Shown: piece after piece, positions 22,193 to 32,834 of the stretch
Layout: each line of letters begins with the position of its first letter
Position numbering within the stretch: the stretch's first letter is position 1
Source: Hygrophila difformis
Lineage: Eukaryota; Streptophyta; Magnoliopsida; Lamiales; Acanthaceae
Assembly: GCA_030278955.1 (NCBI GenBank)
Contig: JAOANR010000009.1
Span: 39,704,945 to 39,768,944, forward strand
Length of the DNA: 64,000 nucleotides
Direction of reading: 5' to 3'
Notes under the pieces: generated by a model
Databases searched by the model: none
Seen by the model: only the letters and a program-made list of their open reading frames with translations
Told to the model about the DNA's origin: nothing
Position numbers and translations under genes: made by a program

Positions 22193-23178
22193 CTAACTTA
22201 TGGTGGTAAAAAGGCTCGTTCCTGCAATGTATGAGTCTTGCAATAACTTCTCTCTTCTTGACCTTGGAAAGGGTTTGGGATTCTTGGAAAATGGATTTAA
22301 CCAATGAAAAAGATAGAGCTTAATGAAAACAACATCTAAGACATTCAAAGCTGCTGTTTTGATCAACTCTAAACCCGCTTCATTTAGCTTGTCATCTTGT
22401 TTTGTTAAGAGAAGCATTGTTCTGAGAAGGATGGTGGGTTGATGTTCATCATCTAGTCCTAACTTGAGGAGTTCAAAGGCTTTCTTCTCATCCCGTTCAT
22501 CAACAAATGCTGTCAATGCAGGTTCGATATTAAACATAAAATTCCCTGCATTCTGGCATTCTTGAATGAACCTTCTCTGATTATCAGGATAGACATTTTC
22601 CCTCCATCTCATGCATGATTCCAGGTTTGCTCTCTTGTACACAAGATGGGTTTTGCTCGCTTGATAGAATATTGGAGAGACTTCTGCTACCCTAAAGAGT
22701 TCCCTCACACTGTCTTTTCCAAGTCTCGACATAATATCTCCCAGCAACTCAGTGGGTAAATGAGATATCTGAGTTCCAAGAAGTTGTGGATTCCTAGCAT
22801 TTCTGTTTCCAGAAAAGAATACAATGAGGAATATAGATGAGAACTTTTATTGAAAGTGATGGAACTATCAATTCGAAAATGGGATTTCATTTCTATTGCC
22901 AAGCTCCAATAATCTCATGTGGAATGCGTCAGTTATAAAATAAAGATTTCAGAAAGATACTCTCCAAATTAAACATTGTTTAAGTGAGTTTAAAGAAACG
23001 GCTTTTAGTTATGAGAAATCTAAATGTTTAGTTTTTCGATTTCTATAGCCAGAATGAACTCATCGAGAATTCAAAATCATAAGCCCTAGGTCTAATATCC
23101 GGAAACAAACATTGCAGAATAGAAGAACAATGTGAAAGATAGGATAAACTAGATAGCTTACGGATTGTTCCCGGCCAT
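22193..23178 (-). CDS. F-box protein, At2g35280-like, gene 2 (C-terminus truncated by frameshift)
   Basis: Join of exon 1 (23178-23162, 17 nt, starting Met-Ala-Gly-Asn-Asn) and exon 2 (22793-22193); intron 22794-23161 (368 nt) has GTAAGC and AG ends. The product is 205 residues. F-box about residues 15-60 (ISHLPTELLGDIMSRLG, then FRVAEVSP and a Cys-containing segment), followed by the TPR/Sel1-like helical region usual in this family (EPALTAFVDERDEKKAFELL). Predicted SCF ubiquitin ligase receptor. Compared with gene 3 it stops about 40 residues early, before the Cys-x2-Cys tail that survives in another frame downstream. Whether the shortened protein works is unknown. Confidence 0.68.
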
Positions 23179-23468
23179 TTTCTTCTTCGATTAGGGTTCT
23201 GAATGAACTTGCTACGAAAATGATTGAGAATGGAGGTATTGGTGTGTGACGGTTTCTTCTCGGGAGAGAAAAAGAGAGAAGGACTAATGAAAAGTTTTGA
23301 AATGACAACTGAAAGGAATGACTGCAAGGATATAGCCGACCTATTTCTATCTAAGAAATGCAGGGGTCAAGATAGTAAATCTTGTCTCTGCAGGGAGTAA
23401 TGATTAAGCCTAAAATAAGCCTATTTGAAAAACAAATTTATTTAAAAATTAAGAGAATACATAATCAT

Positions 23469-24209
23469 TTAATCAAAATCTGAATCAGTTTCTAATTCTG
23501 ACTCAAATTCAATTACATGTTCATTGAAAGCTTCTCTTAATTCTCTAATCAAATTGGTAACCTCACAACACAAACAATCAATGTTTGTGGCACCATAATT
23601 ATAGTGTAGAGGCTCCCTAACTAAGTCTCTGCTATGTGGAGCTATGTAATCACAGTAGTAACGATGCCCTTGTCCCAGGAAAGGGTTAGGCTCTTCTTCA
23701 CTATCGATAAAAACTCTGCTGATCTTCTCCTTAATCTTGTGGATATGCTCTCCCTCTTTAAGGATTGGTCCAAGCAGATACAGTCCTTCATCAATCTCTT
23801 CAAGGCTCTCTGAACTCAGAAGAATGAAGGCCTTGATGAAGATTGAAGGGTGATGATTATCCTCAATTCCAGGCCTGAGGATTTCAAAAGCGGCTTCCAT
23901 AAGCCCTGTGTTGCGGAAAGCTACGAGTGCAGGTTCAAGTTTGAGCATGAAGTTCCCTGCTTCTCTGCATTTTTCCATTATCTGTGCGTAGTGAGCATCA
24001 TGCGTTCTCTCCGCAGTGATTCGCTTCACTACATTTGCTCTCCTCCATACTGCAGGTGCCTTACTTGCTCTAAAGAATTTCTTGCAAGTTGGGGTTGCTT
24101 TGGCTACATCTTTCATCTCCTCCTTTCCCAGTCTTGAAAGAATGTCTCCTAAAATTTCATCAGGGATATCTACAATGGAGGTTCTGGCATTGGGAGTTGC
24201 TGCGGCCAT
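23469..24209 (-). CDS. F-box protein, At2g35280-like, gene 3
   Basis: Single exon, 246 residues. Start chosen at 24209 (Met-Ala-Ala-Ala) rather than the upstream in-frame ATG at 24320, because the paralogues begin with a similar short peptide directly before the F-box and the extra 37 codons look like 5' leader. F-box about residues 10-55 (IVDIPDEILGDILSRLG, ATPTCKKFFRAS), then a helical repeat region (EPALVAFRNTGLMEAAFEIL), a Cys-rich motif (IDCLCCE) and an acidic C-terminus. Likely SCF receptor subunit; substrate unknown. Tandem with gene 2 (290 bp apart), same strand. Intact, so probably functional. Bases 24210-24435 are its 5' leader and promoter. Confidence 0.75.
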   Translation of the reverse strand: MAAATPNARTSIVDIPDEILGDILSRLGKEEMKDVAKATPTCKKFFRASKAPAVWRRANVVKRITAERTHDAHYAQIMEKCREAGNFMLKLEPALVAFRNTGLMEAAFEILRPGIEDNHHPSIFIKAFILLSSESLEEIDEGLYLLGPILKEGEHIHKIKEKISRVFIDSEEEPNPFLGQGHRYYCDYIAPHSRDLVREPLHYNYGATNIDCLCCEVTNLIRELREAFNEHVIEFESELETDSDFD

Positions 24210-24435
24210 TTTGATTTCTGATAAAGGTTGTAGGATAATTGTTCTAATGTGGGAATGTTTGAGATGAAAAGAGAGAAAGATTCGACTAGATTTTATAGCA
24301 GAAAAACTAAATTCTGCCATAATTACAAGCGGTCGAAACGACGTGTGATGGTTAGTGCAAAGGAAGAAGAAGGGTCTGAAAAAGGGGTATTTTGGTCTTA
24401 AGAAGTTTGAAAATCTATCCGTTTAGTATTCCCAG

Positions 24436-24902
24436 GCTCTCGCTTTGTTAATTGTCATCGCGTGGTTATAGAAACCGTCTCTCGCTTTGTAAACTACAAA
24501 GCGAGAGAGAATTCTTGTACAATTTTCAGAGAAAATGGTCACGCTTTGTATTTCGACAAAGCGTAGACATCAAATTCTTATCATTTAGAAACAGATCAAA
24601 TTTTCATAAAAATGAGAACTTGAACTTATCACCTCGCTTTATAACTTTTACAAAGCGTGAGTGAGTATAGTTCATCTTTAATCACGCTTTGTCAAATTAG
24701 CAAAAGCGTGGCCTCAGAATTTGTTCACACTTTATTTCCAAACACTTAATACTCAGAAACCTGGTTGAAGATCTCTTTCTCATCCTTCTTCATTCCATCA
24801 CAGCTTCATTTCTCGAATTCCTGAAAATATAGAATATAAGAATTAGAGATAAAACATATATCAAAAGAAAAAAGAAAAAAGGGAAATACTACTCAGTTAA
24901 CA
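24436..24902 (-). repeat. Remnant of Athila 3' LTR (U3 end) with hairpins
   Basis: Follows the PPT-like tract. It shares diverged stretches with the right-hand LTR (GATGAGAAA, CTCACGCTTTGT). It carries hairpins: a perfect 14-bp stem at 24478-24508 (TCTCTCGCTTTGTA / TACAAAGCGAGAGA, 3-nt loop), a 9-bp stem at 24541-24564, and imperfect ones near 24633-24659 and 24683-24710. Ends abruptly near 24436. Confidence 0.6.
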
Positions 24903-24942
24903 TGGGTAGTATCCACCCCCTATAATTTTTTTTTCAGAAAAA

Positions 24943-25499
24943 CTAGGGGTTATCCAAATATTCAGTTTGGATATTTAAATCTTGTTGACCAATATATTCT
25001 TTAAGCCTGTGTCCATTTACAATCTTTTCTCCTTCACTAAGCATGATTGTGACTGCTCCATTGTCATGAACAGCTACAATGGGGAATGGTCCTGTCCACC
25101 TCGATCTGAGCTTTCCTGGAAATAATTTCAAACGAGAATTATAAAGTAAAACCAATTGACCAACATAAAATTCCTTATGTTTAATTTTTGAATCATGAAT
25201 TTTCTTGGTTCGATCTTTATAAATCTTGCTGCTTTCATATGCTTCCAGTCTCATCTCTTCCAACTTAGACAGATCAAACTTCCTCTTGTCTTGTCCTGAC
25301 TGAAGATCCATGTTAAGCATCTTAATGGCCCAATATGCTCTATGTTCTAGCTCAACTGGAAGATGGCAAGCTTTTCCAAAAATTAATCTATAGGGAGACA
25401 TTCCTATAGGAGTCTTGAAAGCAGTTTTGTATGCCCATAAAGCATCATCCAGTTTTTTTTACCAGTCTTTTCTTGTAATATTCACAGAAGCTTGTAAAA
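24943..25499 (-). pseudogene. Athila integrase C-terminal fragment
   Basis: Minus strand. It reads in from the element B junction ([16 protein letters not shown], after a TAA created in an A-run) into 152 open codons with [15 protein letters not shown] and [11 protein letters not shown], the GPY/F-like module of Athila integrase. The catalytic core between this fragment and 32835 is missing (at least the second Asp and the Glu). Confidence 0.85.
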
Positions 25500-26890
25500 T
25501 GTAATACCCCAGATTTCTATCAACGTCCAAAGGAATAAAATTTATTCCGACCAATGTCGAAATATCTCCGAGAAGAAGAAAATAATTTATCACAATAAAT
25601 TATTGCTCGGAAATGAAACGCCGATAGGTTCAAAATTCAAAATGGAATAAAAGAGGGAAAGGAAGCCCGAAGACATTCCATGAATTGAGTCAAAATAAGT
25701 GGAATTAAATTCAAGAAGGAAAATAATTCTAATTCCAAGAACCCATGAAGTCGGAAGAAATTTAATTACACAAGTTATTGCACGGGAGTCAAAAGACGAC
25801 GAATTGGAAGCCGACGAACCCGAGACCGACGGACTTAAGATTTCAAACATGAAATTCATTTGAATCGAGATAAATTTAAGATAAGAATTTATGATCCGAG
25901 AATGACCCGAAAAATCGAGCCCGAAAACGTAGGAGGACAGAAGTCCGAAAGAGAGGAGAAAAGGCCCGACGGGATCGCACGGCCCAGTCCGGACGCACGG
26001 CCCAGACCAGGCCGCGCGCCCTCCGCGCTGGTTTTGGCTAAAAACCGCGCCAACCCCGCACCACCAAGACTGCAGCTGCCAATTGCCCGATTTCGGGGAT
26101 TTCTTGCCATATTTCGACCCCCCGACTTTGGAAACTCGATCTCAGACGAAGGGAAGACATTTAGGACGAGGTTGGATGAACCCTAGCCTCATTCCTCAGA
26201 CAAAAGTGAAAGAATGAAAATCCTGAAATACCTAATCGTGAAGTAACGGGAAAATTTTTAAGACGTGAATGTTTTCCTTATTTAAGTTATACCTTTAAAT
26301 TATGCCTTGCAATTAATTTACCATGTAATTTGAATCATGATCACGTGAAATTCTTGTGTTAAATTATGCCATTTATTTATTAGAGGATGATTAACTCAAA
26401 TTGTGAATTACCTACAAGTATGTTTCTATCAAATTTAAATAAAGGCTTTGAAACCCCTTGATCATATTAGGTGTTAACTTACTCAGCACGTTTTTGCTGA
26501 CCAAACCACATTTCCCCTTTTTCTTTCAGAGTATGAGGATTATGCATCATCATATGCATACATGGGAACATTCGGGAAAAACTCTATTTTAAATTCCGGC
26601 ATTTAATTACAACTTGCATGAACGGGCCTGTTTAACCCGTGTTTTGGCCATGTTGGCCAGTATTTAAATTTCCGCTGCATTACAATTATATATATGTAAA
26701 TATTACATTCCGCTGCAACTTTGATATTATTATTTTTAAATTATATTACAATGGGTTGTTTGAATGATTTAAATTCTGAAAAAAAAAACCATAGCCTTGC
26801 ATCTCTTTAGCAAGCTCGGAGAAACCGTGTCTTGTTAGGGAGGTGTGGCGGTGACATCCCGGCCTGGGTTATCAAATCCGGGGTGTTACA
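25500..26890 (+). repeat. Element B LTR1, internally deleted
   Basis: 1391 bp, TGTAATACCCC to GGTGTTACA. It matches LTR2 up to about 26195, then jumps to the sequence corresponding to 31581 of LTR2. The missing 1.86 kb holds the donor-like site and the whole T-arm hairpin array. Confidence 0.9.
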
Positions 26891-26893
26891 AAG

Positions 26894-26905
26894 TGGTATC
26901 AGAGC
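26894..26905 (+). other. Primer-binding site (initiator Met tRNA), element B
   Basis: TGGTATCAGAGC three bases after LTR1. A second copy follows LTR2 at 32273-32284. Confidence 0.88.
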
Positions 26906-26998
26906 CCGGACTGTTTTTAAAATTAGTATTATTATTTTTAAACTATTATTATTTTTAAACTAGTATTATATTTAAAAATCCATTAATATTTTTAAACT

Positions 26999-27240
26999 GA
27001 CATTTTTGAGCCCAAATTTTTTTTCTAAGCTCTAACTTTTAGCCCAAATTTATTATTTTAAATTCCAAACCTTTTGAGCCCAAAATTTATTTTTCCTAGC
27101 CCAAATCTTTAGCCCAATATTTAATTACTATGTTGGCCCAATTATTTTGGCCCAATAACCTTGTTTTTACTTAAAGCCCAAATAATTTATTTCTTTCGGC
27201 CCAATATAGTGGCCCAAATCTTTTTATCCTTATTTTAATC
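26999..27240. repeat. Cluster of GCCCAA motifs in the element B leader
   Basis: About ten copies of (A/G)GCCCAA within about 240 bp, read on the other strand as TGGGCY. Repeated in the second leader copy (32378-32600) and more sparsely in element C (15110-15195). TGGGCC/TGGGCT is the plant site II motif bound by TCP factors; a regulatory role here is inference. Confidence 0.55.
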
Positions 27241-27508
27241 TATCCATGGAATAAATTTATTTTTAAAACCCATGGATGAATAAATGCATGCATAAAATTT
27301 TTATTGGGGGGATTACATATGCATATGCATACATAAATAATTGTGCTAACCTTTTTATGTGAATCGTTTGTGATACATAACCTTCTCACTCTAATGTTCG
27401 ACTTGACCTTGAGTCTTGACTTAGAAGCGCTAACTTGAGACTAAACTTTGCCTTAGTCCTAGATCTTGATCACTTAGAAACTCATCTCCGCACGCTTAAT
27501 AACAGAAA

Positions 27509-28600
27509 ATGGCACCCAAAAGAAAACTGAGGAAGGTAAGCCCAAACGACACTGACACTGACCTCCCAAATGCACCTAACAACAATGAGGTTCCTCCGAA
27601 CGTAGGAGATCGAGCGCCTTCTATACCCAACAACATGGAAGAACGTCTAAGGACTATGGAGGAGGTCCTTGTGGCATTAGGAAATGCTGAGGTGCATAGA
27701 GCACAAGCAGCAGTACCCCCACCAGTAGCCCAAGTCAACTACTTGGCATTGGTAAACCCCTACAACCCACCACACTATGATGGGCAAGAGGATCCTGCCA
27801 AACTAGAGGGGTGGATCCGTACCTTTGATAAACTTTTGGATGCTATGAAATGCCCTGACGAGGAGAAGATAAACGTGGCGACCTACCACTTAGGAGGTGA
27901 AGCCGATGAGTGGTGGCAAAACCTTCAAGCGAATTCAGAGGAAGACGAAGAAGCCTACGCCTGGGAAGAACTTAAGGAAGCTTTAAGGGAAAGATTCTAC
28001 CCACTGAGCACCAAGACTGCAAGATACGAGGAGTTCATCAACCTCAGACACGGTGCGCAAACAGTACAAGAGTACTACACCAAATTCAAGGAATTGGTGC
28101 GATTTGCTACGAGGATAGTACCAACCGAATCTGACAAGGCTCAGAAATTTGAGATGGGTCTGAACCTTAGTATCCGGGAGATACTTGCAGTAGGACAATT
28201 CACAAACCTACAGACGATATATGATCACGCTGTAGCAATTGCTCGAATCCAGCAACTGAAGCGCAAAGGAAATGGGGAGTCGAGCAAGCGCAAGAATTTG
28301 AGAAAAAGAATCAAAACAATAGCAATGGCAATTTTAGGAAGAATAATGGTCAAGCTGGATTCAATGAGCCAAAGGAGATTAAGAATAAAGGTTTCAATAA
28401 TGGGAGAAACGGCATACGTCGTACAGTCATACCACGTTGCCCGCAGTGCCACCAAGCCCATTTGGTGCGCGAATGCCCAAGGCGCGGGACTTGTTATAGA
28501 TGTGGTGGGGAAGACCACATGATTATAGAATGCAATGTTCGTGAGGAGAGGATTGAGAAAAGGCTAGATTTGGTAAACCCTCAATCAGAAGAGCCGTAGG
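27509..28600 (+). pseudogene. gag of element B, frameshifted before the zinc knuckle
   Basis: Begins MAPKRKLRK. Gag core from about residue 85 (QVNYLALVNPYNPPHYDG, GGEADEWWQ, LRERFYPLSTKTARYEEF, VQEYYTKFKELVRFA). Near 28290 the frame changes: two knuckles (CPQCHQAHLVREC and CYRCGGEDHMIIEC, the second a CX2CX4HX4C) are encoded in another frame at about 28437-28530, ending at TAG after EEP near 28597. Capsid protein gene. Everything from protease to integrase is deleted; 28640-28735 already corresponds to the end of pol and the purine tract. Confidence 0.88.
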
Positions 28601-28619
28601 ACGATTGAACGACATCAAT

Positions 28620-29015
28620 CAAGCGGACTTGCCAGCTCAGTGAGAAATGATTGTATACAACGTTACCCAACCCTGAGTCAAACCGATCCAACAACAGTTA
28701 TGGGGACATAACTGTAACCTTAAGGGGAGGAGGATGTAACGACCCGAATATTCTAATCCGAATATTTTGTATTTCAATAAACAAATCCAAATTGTTTTGA
28801 ACTACATCATGGCTTGATCCCTTCACAGGGTACGTAGGAAACTCGGAAATTTCAATTCTGGGTTCAGTCAAAACAACAAACAATCAACAATCGAACAATA
28901 ATTCAATAACACAATATCGCAAAATAATAAAATAAACAAAAGGACCCTAACTCTTAGCGCGAGAAAAGCCGAAATACAACTTCGAGGACGAAGTTGATTC
29001 TTAAGGGGGGTAGAC
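28620..29015 (+). other. Element B 3' region with two polypurine tracts and a vestigial U3
   Basis: A scrap of the pol terminus (CAACGTTACCCAACC, then GTTATGGGGACATAACTG) leads to TTAAGGGGAGGAGGA and TGTAACGACCCG at 28735, the LTR start seen in element C. 281 bases later a second tract (TTCTTAAGGGGGGTAGAC) precedes the functional LTR2 start at 29016. Confidence 0.65.
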
Positions 29016-29870
29016 TGTAATACCCCAGATTTTTATCAACGTCCAAAGGAATAAAATTTATTCCGATCAATGTCGAAATATCTCCGAGAAGAAGAAAATA
29101 ATTTATCACAATAAATTATTGCTCGGAAATGAAACGCCGATAGGTTCAAAATTCAAAATGGAATAAAAGAGGGAAAGGAAGCCCGAAGACATTCCATGAA
29201 TTGAGTCAAAATAAGTGGAATTAAATTCAAGAAGGAAAATAATTCTAATTCCAAGAACCCGTGAAGTCGGAAGAAATTTAATTACACAAGTTATTGCACG
29301 GGAGTCAAAAGACGACGAATTGGAAGCCGACGAACCCGAGACCGACGGACTTAAGATTTCAAACATGAAATTCATTTGAGTCGAGATAAATTTAAGATAA
29401 GAATTTATGATCCGGGAATGACCCGAAAAATCGAGCCCGAAAACGTAGGAGGACAGAAGTCCGAAAGAGAGGAGAAAAGGCCCGACGGGATCGCACGGCC
29501 CAGTCCGGACGCACGGCCCAGACCAGGCCGCGCGCCCTCCGCGCTGGTTTTGGCTAAAAACCGCGCCAACCCCGCGCCACCAAGACTGCAGCTGCCAATT
29601 GCGCGATTTCGGGGATTTCTTGCCATATTTCGACCCCCCGACTTTGGAAACTCGATCTCAGACGAAGGGAAGACATTTAGGACGAGGTTGGATGAATCCT
29701 AGCCTCATTCCTCAGTCCTGCAACCACTCCTCCATCTAAAACTCTCCCAAAAACCGAAAAAAAGAAAAAACACAAGTTCTTCACTTTCCGACGACTTTCC
29801 GGCGACTTCCCGGCGACGAAAATCGACGAAGGAGGCGTGGAGGACAACATCTTTAGTAATCCAGATTGTG

Positions 29871-31909
29871 GTAAGTCTTCCATAGGCTTTCGTTTAAGTT
29901 TTCGAGTCCGAAAATCCGATCTAACCCTAGATTTTTACTTTCGATTTCGTTTCGGGGCCAACGGTGAGGAGACGGAGTAATTGGGACATGTTCGTGGAAA
30001 GCGTGAGCGCCCCCATCGACCCAGAGACATCCTAGACATCATCACCACTGTAAGTTAATGCTTACTTGGTTTTGGGTGACTTAAAATGCAACCAAACATA
30101 GGGATTTAATAACTCTAAAATCTGTCAACACGAAAAACCGTCGGCGCAACAATTTGGTGTGAATTTTTCGAACACATAAACCTGCTCAAACGGAAAAACT
30201 TAAAACACGAAAAATGTTCCTAAGACATAGATCTAGTTTGTGTAAAATTTTCATAATTTTTCATTGCGTGTTGATATCCGAAAACGGCCTCCAATGAACC
30301 TGCCTTGAGAGTCGAACTTGAAACTGTGACAGATTTGAAATCGGACCAAAACCCCTATTTCGAGAGTTCGAACCGAAAAACTCAAAACTAGACTTTTACT
30401 CCTAACACATTAATCTAGGTTGTGTAAAAATTTCAGACATTTTCGTCGATGTTTGCTATTTCAAATCGCATCGAACATAAACTGTTTTGACAAAACGTTT
30501 TCGAAATCTGCCTGTGAATATATCCGAACTTGATGAACCTGTTTCTATATTTTCTACTCCGATTGGATCCTTGCAATCTAAATGAAAGTTGTAGATAATT
30601 ATATCTTGTATGTGCATATAAAATTTCAGAATTTTTGGAGTCCATTTGGTGTGTCAAAATGTCGATTTTCCATACTGTGATAAACCTGAATCCTGATAGT
30701 GAACATGTTGTGCAATAAACTCGATTTTTGACATGCTTCCTCAACTTATTTTGAAATCTTAAAAACACGAAAGTTGTTCGTTAGGGTGTTTTTGATAAAC
30801 TGTGAAAATTTCAGATTTTTCGGACTTGAAATGAATTTTTATATTAAAAAGGCGTAAAATGTGACGCCAAACGACTTTTAAATCGAGAGATTTTGAAATT
30901 TCGAAACAAACGGCCGAAGACTTGAAATACGATACATCTATACTTTTGAAAAATCCCGTTATACTAAATCGAAATGTTATTGAGATACTTTGGTGGAGGG
31001 TGAGTGCCCTGCAGGGTGCCCCTCTAGCCTTCTTGGCGTGCCTATAATGGACGTTAGATACTTGCATGAAAAACTTGTGAAATTTTGCAAAACTTGTCCT
31101 TACCTTGCGGGTTCGATTCCCCAAGGCGTATGTTTTCCTGCGGGTTCGATTCCCCAGGATGTGTGTTGATTCCTACGGGTTCAATTCCCTAGGATGTATT
31201 TGAGTTCTTGCGGGTTCGATTCCCCAAGGGCGATCGTTTGTTTTTCCTGCGGGTTCGATTCCCCAGGATGTGTGTTGATTCCTATGGGTTCAATTCCCTA
31301 GGATGTATTTGAGTTCTTGCGGGTTCGATTCCCCAAGGGCGATCGTTTGTTTTTCCTGCGGGTTCGATTCCCCAGGATGTGTCTTGATTCCTATGGGTTC
31401 AATTCCCTAGGATGTACTTGAGTTCTTGCGGGTTCGATTCCCCAAGGGCGATCGTTTGTTTTCCTGCGGGTTCAATTCCCCAGGACATGTGTTAATTCCT
31501 ACGGGTTCAATTCCCTAGGATACGTTTAAACTCTTGCGGGTTCGTTTCCCCAAGATCAAATCATATAGAATCATACTGAACAAAAGTGAAAGAATGAAAA
31601 TCCTGAAATACCTAATCGTGAAGTAACGGGAAAAGTTTTAAGACGTGAATGTTTTCCTTATTTAAGTTATACCTTTAAATTATGCCTTGCAATTAATTTA
31701 CCATGTAATTTGAATCATGATCACGTGAAATTCTTGTGTTAAATTATGCCATTTATTTATTAGAGGATGATTAACTCAAATTGTGAATTACCTACAAGTA
31801 TGTTTCTATCAAATTTAAATAAAGGCTTTGAAACCCCTTGATCATATTAGGTGTTAACTTACTCAGCACGTTTTTGCTGACCAAACCACATTTCCCCTTT
31901 TTCTTTCAG
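29871..31909 (+). other. Putative intron inside element B LTR2
   Basis: Donor ATTGTG|GTAAGT at 29871 (full consensus), branch-like TTGCTGACC, pyrimidine tract CCCCTTTTTCTTTCAG ending 31909, exon restart AGTATGAGG. Length 2039 bp. Confidence 0.5.
31103..31554 (+). repeat. Array of 13 tRNA T-arm/B-box-like hairpins
   Basis: Thirteen units built on GGGTTCGATTCCC (seven exact, five with GGTTCAATTCC, one with GGTTCGTTTCC). Each is flanked by an outer stem of one of three classes: CTTG/CAAG, CCTG/CAGG, CCTA/TAGG. Order is strictly A-B-C repeated four times then A, so there is also a higher-order period of about 107 bp. GGTTCGANTCC is the RNA polymerase III B-box consensus, but no A box or whole tRNA fold accompanies the units. 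Lies within the putative LTR intron. Confidence 0.9.
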
Positions 31910-32834
31910 AGTATGAGGATTATGCATCATCATATGCATACATGGGAACATTCGGGAAAAACTCTATTTTAAATTCCGGCATTTAATTACAACTTGCATG
32001 AACGGGCCTGTTTAACCCGTGTTTTGGCCATGTTGGCCAGTATTTAAATTTCCGCTGCATTACAATTATATATATGTAAATATTACATTCCGCTGCAACT
32101 TTGATATTATTATTTTTAAATTATATTACAATGGGCTGTTTGAATGATTTAAATTCTGAAAAAAAAACCATAGCCTTGCATCTCTTTAGCAAGCTCGGAG
32201 AAACCGTGTCTTGTTAGGGAGGTGTGGCGGTGACATCCCGGCCTGGGTTATCAAATCCGGGGTGTTACAAAGTGGTATCAGAGCCCGGACTGTTTTTAAA
32301 ATTAGTATTATTATTTTTAAACTATTATTATTTTTAAACTAGTATTATATTTAAAAATCCATTAATATTTTTAAACTGACATTTTTGAGCCCAAATTTTT
32401 TTTCTAAGCTCTAACTTTTAGCCCAAATTTATTATTTTAAATTCCAAACCTTTTGAGCCCAAAATTTATTTTTCCTAGCCCAAATCTTTAGCCCAATATT
32501 TAATTACTATGTTGGCCCAATTATTTTGGCCCAATAACTTTGTTTTTACTTAAAGCCCAAATAATTTATTTCTTTCGGCCCAATATAGTGGCCAAAACCT
32601 TTTTATCCTTATTTTAATCTATCCATGGAATAAATTTATTTTTAAAACCCATGGATAAATAAATGCATGCATAAAATTTTTATTGGGGGGATTACATATG
32701 CATATGCATACATAAATAATTGTGCTAACCTTTTTATGTGAATCGTTTGTGATACATAACCTTCTCACTCTAATGTTCGACTTGACCTTGAGTCTTGACT
32801 TAGAAGCGCTAACCTTCTCACTCTAATGTTCGAC

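Larger units (their letters stand above)
29016..32269 (+). repeat. Element B LTR2, full length
   Basis: 3254 bp, TG...CA. GC-rich block near 29485-29580, donor-like site 29871, T-arm hairpin array 31103-31554, acceptor 31909, terminal stem-loop near 32180-32222. Confidence 0.9.
25500..32834 (+). mobile_element. Element B: gag-only Tekay derivative of structure LTR-internal-LTR-partial leader
   Basis: LTR1 25500-26890, PBS 26894, gag 27509-28600, PPT and vestigial region 28720-29015, LTR2 29016-32269, then a second copy of PBS plus leader (32270-32813) which stops and is followed by a repeat of 20-odd bases (AACCTTCTCACTCTAATGTT) at the junction with Athila. There is no third LTR and no target duplication, and about 100 codons of Athila integrase are missing between the flanks. 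This indicates rearrangement (tandem element followed by deletion) rather than a clean insertion. Protease, RT and integrase are all deleted. Confidence 0.85.

Noticed and set aside
24210..24320. Upstream ATG start for F-box gene 3
   Set aside because: The added 37 residues are not seen in paralogues, and an ATG right before the F-box fits the family better.
31103..31554. tRNA genes or a CRISPR array
   Set aside because: Units hold only a T-arm/B-box-like segment, with no A box, anticodon arm or acceptor stem; spacers are themselves repeated, and the genome is plant nuclear.
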